64,000 nt of DNA, taken from assembly GCA_965199865.1 (NCBI GenBank), contig CBDATU010000023.1, positions 66,160 to 130,159 on the forward strand, given 5' to 3'. A model generated the notes under the pieces. It did not search any database. It was given only the letters and a program-made list of their open reading frames with translations, and was not told the origin of the DNA. Every line of letters starts with the position of its first letter. The first letter of the stretch is position 1. A program made the position numbers and the translations under genes. The DNA comes from JAPOUP01 sp965199865. Lineage in GTDB: Bacteria; Pseudomonadota; Alphaproteobacteria; Rhodobacterales; Rhodobacteraceae. This document shows positions 61,570-64,000 of the stretch, piece after piece.

Positions 61570-62472
61570 ATGGCTTATGCGGTCCTTATCCATCGAAGCG
61601 ACTCCAGGTACGAGGACATCCCGTCGGAAGTCTACCAGTTTCCGGACCAATACCTCCAGCGAGCCAAGGAATGTGAAGGGGATTGGATTGTTTACTACGA
61701 ACCGACAAAGGTAAAGAATACTAAGGGCTACTTTGCCGTCGCTCGGATCCAGAAAATCATCGACGACCCTAACGACAAGAAGCTGCATTTTGCGATGATC
61801 GAGCCAGGAAGTTATTTGGATTTCGGTGAGCCGATTCCTTTCAGGGAAAGGGGCACAGTGATCGAAAGCGGGCTGCTCAACGAGATGGGAATCGTCTCGG
61901 CGGGCAGAGCAACGTGGGCAGTACGGCCGTTGTCGGCAGAGGACTTCTTTCGGATCGTAAAGCGTGGCTTGTGCATGGAAGAAGATCTCCTGACTCGGAG
62001 TGACAAACTTAAGCTAGCCATTGACACCGTGGAAGAAAATCAGGAACATTCACGCCTGTACAGGCGTAACCGGGTGTCTCAGCTTCTCAACAGAACAGTC
62101 CGGGATCTTAATTTTCGGTCGACGGTGTTGCGGGCCTATGACAGCAGATGCGCAATAACCGGGCTCAAGCTCATCAATGGAGGCGGACGGGCTGAAGTGG
62201 AAGCTGCTCACATCAAGCCGGTAAGCAATGACGGGCCGGATATCGTGAGCAACGGCATCGCACTGTCTGGGACCGTACACTGGATGTTCGACCGAGGGTT
62301 GATCGGGTTGACAGACGAATTCGAGATCATGATCTCACGCCAGATAAATGACAGAACAGCGGTCGAGTCGATGATCAATTCAACCGGTGTCTTGCTGAAA
62401 CCAACCAGAGACACGGACTGGCCAAGGGAGAACTTCATGAAATGGCACCGGGACAACTGTTTCAAGCATTAA
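61570..62472 (+). CDS. HNH endonuclease with N-terminal PUA/EVE-like domain
   Basis: In this 300-residue protein the C-terminal half is a clear HNH nuclease: LRAYDSRCAITGLKLINGGG, RAEVEAAHIKPVSNDGPDIV, then SNGIALSGTVHWMFDRGLIG, with the paired His in AAHI and the Asn/His in NGIAL...VHWMFD. The N-terminal 140 residues (PDQYLQRAKECEGDWIVYYE and VARIQKII) resemble PUA/EVE-type modules that read modified bases. This layout is typical of stand-alone restriction-like enzymes. No methyltransferase is nearby. AT-richer than its neighbours, so probably acquired. Confidence 0.8.
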   Translation: MAYAVLIHRSDSRYEDIPSEVYQFPDQYLQRAKECEGDWIVYYEPTKVKNTKGYFAVARIQKIIDDPNDKKLHFAMIEPGSYLDFGEPIPFRERGTVIESGLLNEMGIVSAGRATWAVRPLSAEDFFRIVKRGLCMEEDLLTRSDKLKLAIDTVEENQEHSRLYRRNRVSQLLNRTVRDLNFRSTVLRAYDSRCAITGLKLINGGGRAEVEAAHIKPVSNDGPDIVSNGIALSGTVHWMFDRGLIGLTDEFEIMISRQINDRTAVESMINSTGVLLKPTRDTDWPRENFMKWHRDNCFKH

Positions 62473-62599
62473 GCCGAAAGACCGCAGCTGGATCGCGGCG
62501 TGCGGTTGTCGATCTGCATCAGGATCTGTCTTCGATCCCATTGTCTTCGTGTTAAGCTCCAAGGAGTGTGAAGGTTCCCTTAGGTTTCATGAAGCTGTC

Positions 62600-62918
62600 A
62601 ATACTGCACATATGTCGAACCGCACAGCCCTAGCGTGAACGACCTGCCCATCTGAGTGCCGGCCCAGTTGCCTGGTTTCGCTGGGCGATTCACAGGTTTC
62701 GAGTGTCTGTGCCCGCTTCCAACCGAGCTTCGTGCCAGATGACGGAAACAGTGATACGGTGCCAAATGTGCTAGCGGTCTCAATAAATCATTCCCCATGG
62801 TAGCTCGCCTCGCCAAAGGTTCGTGCAGACAATCCAGATCACCGCGTTGCTTCATCATGTGCTCAGACGCGGTCGAGGTGGACCGCGGGATGGCCCACAA
62901 CGCGATGATCTCGTGCAT
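62600..62918 (-). pseudogene. sulfotransferase-family protein, 5' fragment
   Basis: ATG 62918 opens MHEIIALWAIPRSTSTASEH, then MMKQRGDLDCLHEP, the PAPS-binding start of a bacterial sulfotransferase family. After HEP a one-base loss shifts the frame (FGEASYHGE in the correct frame) and a stop follows at once. Scraps such as ASTF can be followed to about 62700. The start overlaps the end of the racemase-superfamily gene by 56 bases, so the two were probably one operon. Confidence 0.68.
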
Positions 62919-63759
62919 GGATCATTTCTCCAACGAGGCCGGCAGCTGGCCGTGATACGGAGGTCGGTGCCAGACCGAGGGTTTTGAACAGCCGCCAATA
63001 GAGCGCGGTGTCATGGCCAATCACGGGCTTGCCGAGTCGCTGTTCAAGCTCGGCGGTGTGATGCACCGGACGGCGGGCCACACCATCGGAGGGGCGGCGA
63101 TAGTTGGACATGCCGTTGATCAGATAGGCATCCGCATTGGGAGCCCTGTCGGCAATGTAGTCGAAGCTCTTCCAGATCAGTTCTTCATCGAAACACCAGA
63201 CGCAGTCATCCACTTCCTCCTGGGTCGCGAACCAGCCCTGATCATGGAAGTTCCCGGCCCAGACCACGTCAAACCCGGCTTCCTTCAGGAAACCGACCGT
63301 ACCCCTATACCAGGAATCGGTATGGTAGCAGGCGTTCAGCGCGACCTTCTCTGCGCCGATTTCGCGCAACGCTTCAACCATGGCATAGCCTGCCATGTGG
63401 AAGGGCGTTTCATACCTTTCGCTTAGCATCTCGCAATGCTGCCGGATGCCCTCAACACCCAGACCACTGGCATGAACCCAGTTGGACCCGACCTGTCCGC
63501 AGACATCGGCATTGTTCATCGCCATACATTCGACAAATTCCTCGAGCAGACCAAAGTTCTCTTTGCGCTGATCCAGTCCGTGCTGATAGCCCGGCACATG
63601 CAGCATCCGACCATGCACCCCTACGGTCTCGGGCGCCATGCGAATGAAATCCGAAGGTGCGGCGCAATAGTCAAAGGGTGGGCAGGTAAAGCCCACCTGA
63701 TAGGGGAACAGCTTGCGCTCGGGGCAATCCCAGCGTTCGGGTTTTGTGAAGATATTCAT
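62863..63759 (-). CDS. Asp/Glu racemase-superfamily enzyme (maleate isomerase/AMDase-like)
   Basis: The 298-residue protein reads VGFTCPPFDYCAAPSDFIRM, MAMNNADVCGQVGSNWVHAS, ALREIGAEKVALNACYHTDS, GFDVVWAGNFHDQGWF and RLGKPVIGHDTALYWRLFKT. This is the layout of arylmalonate decarboxylase/maleate cis-trans isomerase relatives. The usual second catalytic Cys region appears as ALNACYHTDSW. The tail after TLGLAPTS is longer than expected and overlaps the broken sulfotransferase, so the stop may have been shifted. Substrate unknown. Confidence 0.75.
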   Translation of the reverse strand: MNIFTKPERWDCPERKLFPYQVGFTCPPFDYCAAPSDFIRMAPETVGVHGRMLHVPGYQHGLDQRKENFGLLEEFVECMAMNNADVCGQVGSNWVHASGLGVEGIRQHCEMLSERYETPFHMAGYAMVEALREIGAEKVALNACYHTDSWYRGTVGFLKEAGFDVVWAGNFHDQGWFATQEEVDDCVWCFDEELIWKSFDYIADRAPNADAYLINGMSNYRRPSDGVARRPVHHTAELEQRLGKPVIGHDTALYWRLFKTLGLAPTSVSRPAAGLVGEMIHARDHRVVGHPAVHLDRV

Positions 63760-63843
63760 GTCTCATCCATCCTGTGCATTGCGGCACCGCATTCACCAGC
63801 ATGAGCGAAGGCGCTGCCGCAAATCCATTGTTTCTTTGTACAT

Positions 63844-63872
63844 GGATTCCTGCCAGTTCTGACAGGAATTCC
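63844..63872. promoter_or_regulatory. operator-like inverted repeat upstream of 63759
   Basis: GGATTCCTGCCAG and CTGACAGGAATTCC form an imperfect inverted repeat 85 bases before the start of the racemase-superfamily gene and 30 bases after the upstream stop at 63901. It could be a regulator site or a terminator hairpin. Confidence 0.4.
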
Positions 63873-63900
63873 ACGGCATTTTCCGGTTCGGAGCCCAATG

Positions 63901-64000
63901 TCAGGTCATCACGGCTTCCGCTTCATCCGATTTCAGGCGGTGCGGATGGAGATGGTCGCAATGCGGCCGTGCCTGTTCGTAGATTTTCCTGACATGGTCC
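63901..64000 (-). CDS. C-terminal end of an unidentified protein
   Basis: The frame is open from the window edge and ends at 63901 with DHVRKIYEQARPHCDHLHPH and then RLKSDEAEAVMT. It is hydrophilic and plausible as a protein C-terminus, on the same strand as the racemase-superfamily gene 140 bases downstream. Too little is visible to name it. Confidence 0.5.
   Translation of the reverse strand, partial: DHVRKIYEQARPHCDHLHPHRLKSDEAEAVMT

Noticed and set aside
1..64000. CRISPR arrays
   Set aside because: No regularly spaced short direct repeats were seen on reading through the window.

Overview
The window looks like a chromosome or large-plasmid segment of an alphaproteobacterium, most likely in the Rhodobacteraceae/Roseobacter group. 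The evidence is gene content: DUF2852 and RDD proteins, a carnitine dehydrogenase-thioesterase fusion beside a beta-keto acid cleavage enzyme, aerobic MttB-like methyltransferase genes, duplicated ProW permeases and kynurenine-pathway genes. It is a patchwork. Ordinary metabolic blocks of moderate GC alternate with very GC-rich, insertion-sequence-dense blocks that contain many broken genes.

Region 1 (1-15.3 kb, accessory): a PIN-toxin/HTH-antitoxin pair, a serine resolvase cut by an IS21 element (1998-4539), and an uncharacterised cluster with an AAA-type ATPase (4669-6891), a paralogue of its C-terminal half (7050-8219) and a third paralogue reduced to its first part (12951-13207). The cluster is split by an IS4-family element whose transposase begins with a DUF4338 (DruA-type) domain. 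That transposase is itself split, inside the codon for its catalytic glutamate, by a serine-recombinase element (8714-11067). A decayed Tn5-like transposase and a frameshifted MazEF pair follow.

Region 2 (15.8-25.5 kb, core-like): a small hypothetical protein, a YbaK-type deacylase, DUF2852, RDD, a carnitine-to-betaine pair (LcdH-thioesterase and BKACE), an MFS transporter, methionyl-tRNA synthetase and tRNA-Ser(GCU).

Region 3 (25.5-40.5 kb, accessory, beginning just after the tRNA gene): an IS1595 remnant, then a tightly coupled RecQ helicase-phosphoribosyltransferase fusion plus DprA-like protein (candidate anti-phage module), then the first codons of a divergent regulator destroyed by a four-level insertion nest. 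In the nest, IS5 contains an old IS4/DUF4338 copy, which contains two young IS4/DUF4338 copies, and an IS1380 element sits next to it on the same CTAG target.

Region 4 (40.7-50.8 kb): an ABC transporter of the sulfonate/nitrate type with an arylsulfotransferase-like protein, then a decaying tryptophan/kynurenine cluster. kynB and kynU are intact, tryptophan dioxygenase has one frameshift, and the CoA ligase, monooxygenase, acyl-CoA dehydrogenase, FadB-like and Lrp-like genes are deletion scars.

Region 5 (50.8-64 kb): a betaine-type ABC importer operon (ProV-ProW-ProW-ProX) with a 2-hydroxyacid dehydrogenase and an FAD oxidoreductase, a divergent LysR regulator, an MttB-like methyltransferase and a second dehydrogenase. 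Together with the carnitine genes in region 2 this suggests uptake and catabolism of carnitine, betaine or related quaternary amines. The end holds an IS1380 remnant, an HNH endonuclease, a broken sulfotransferase and an Asp/Glu-racemase-superfamily enzyme.
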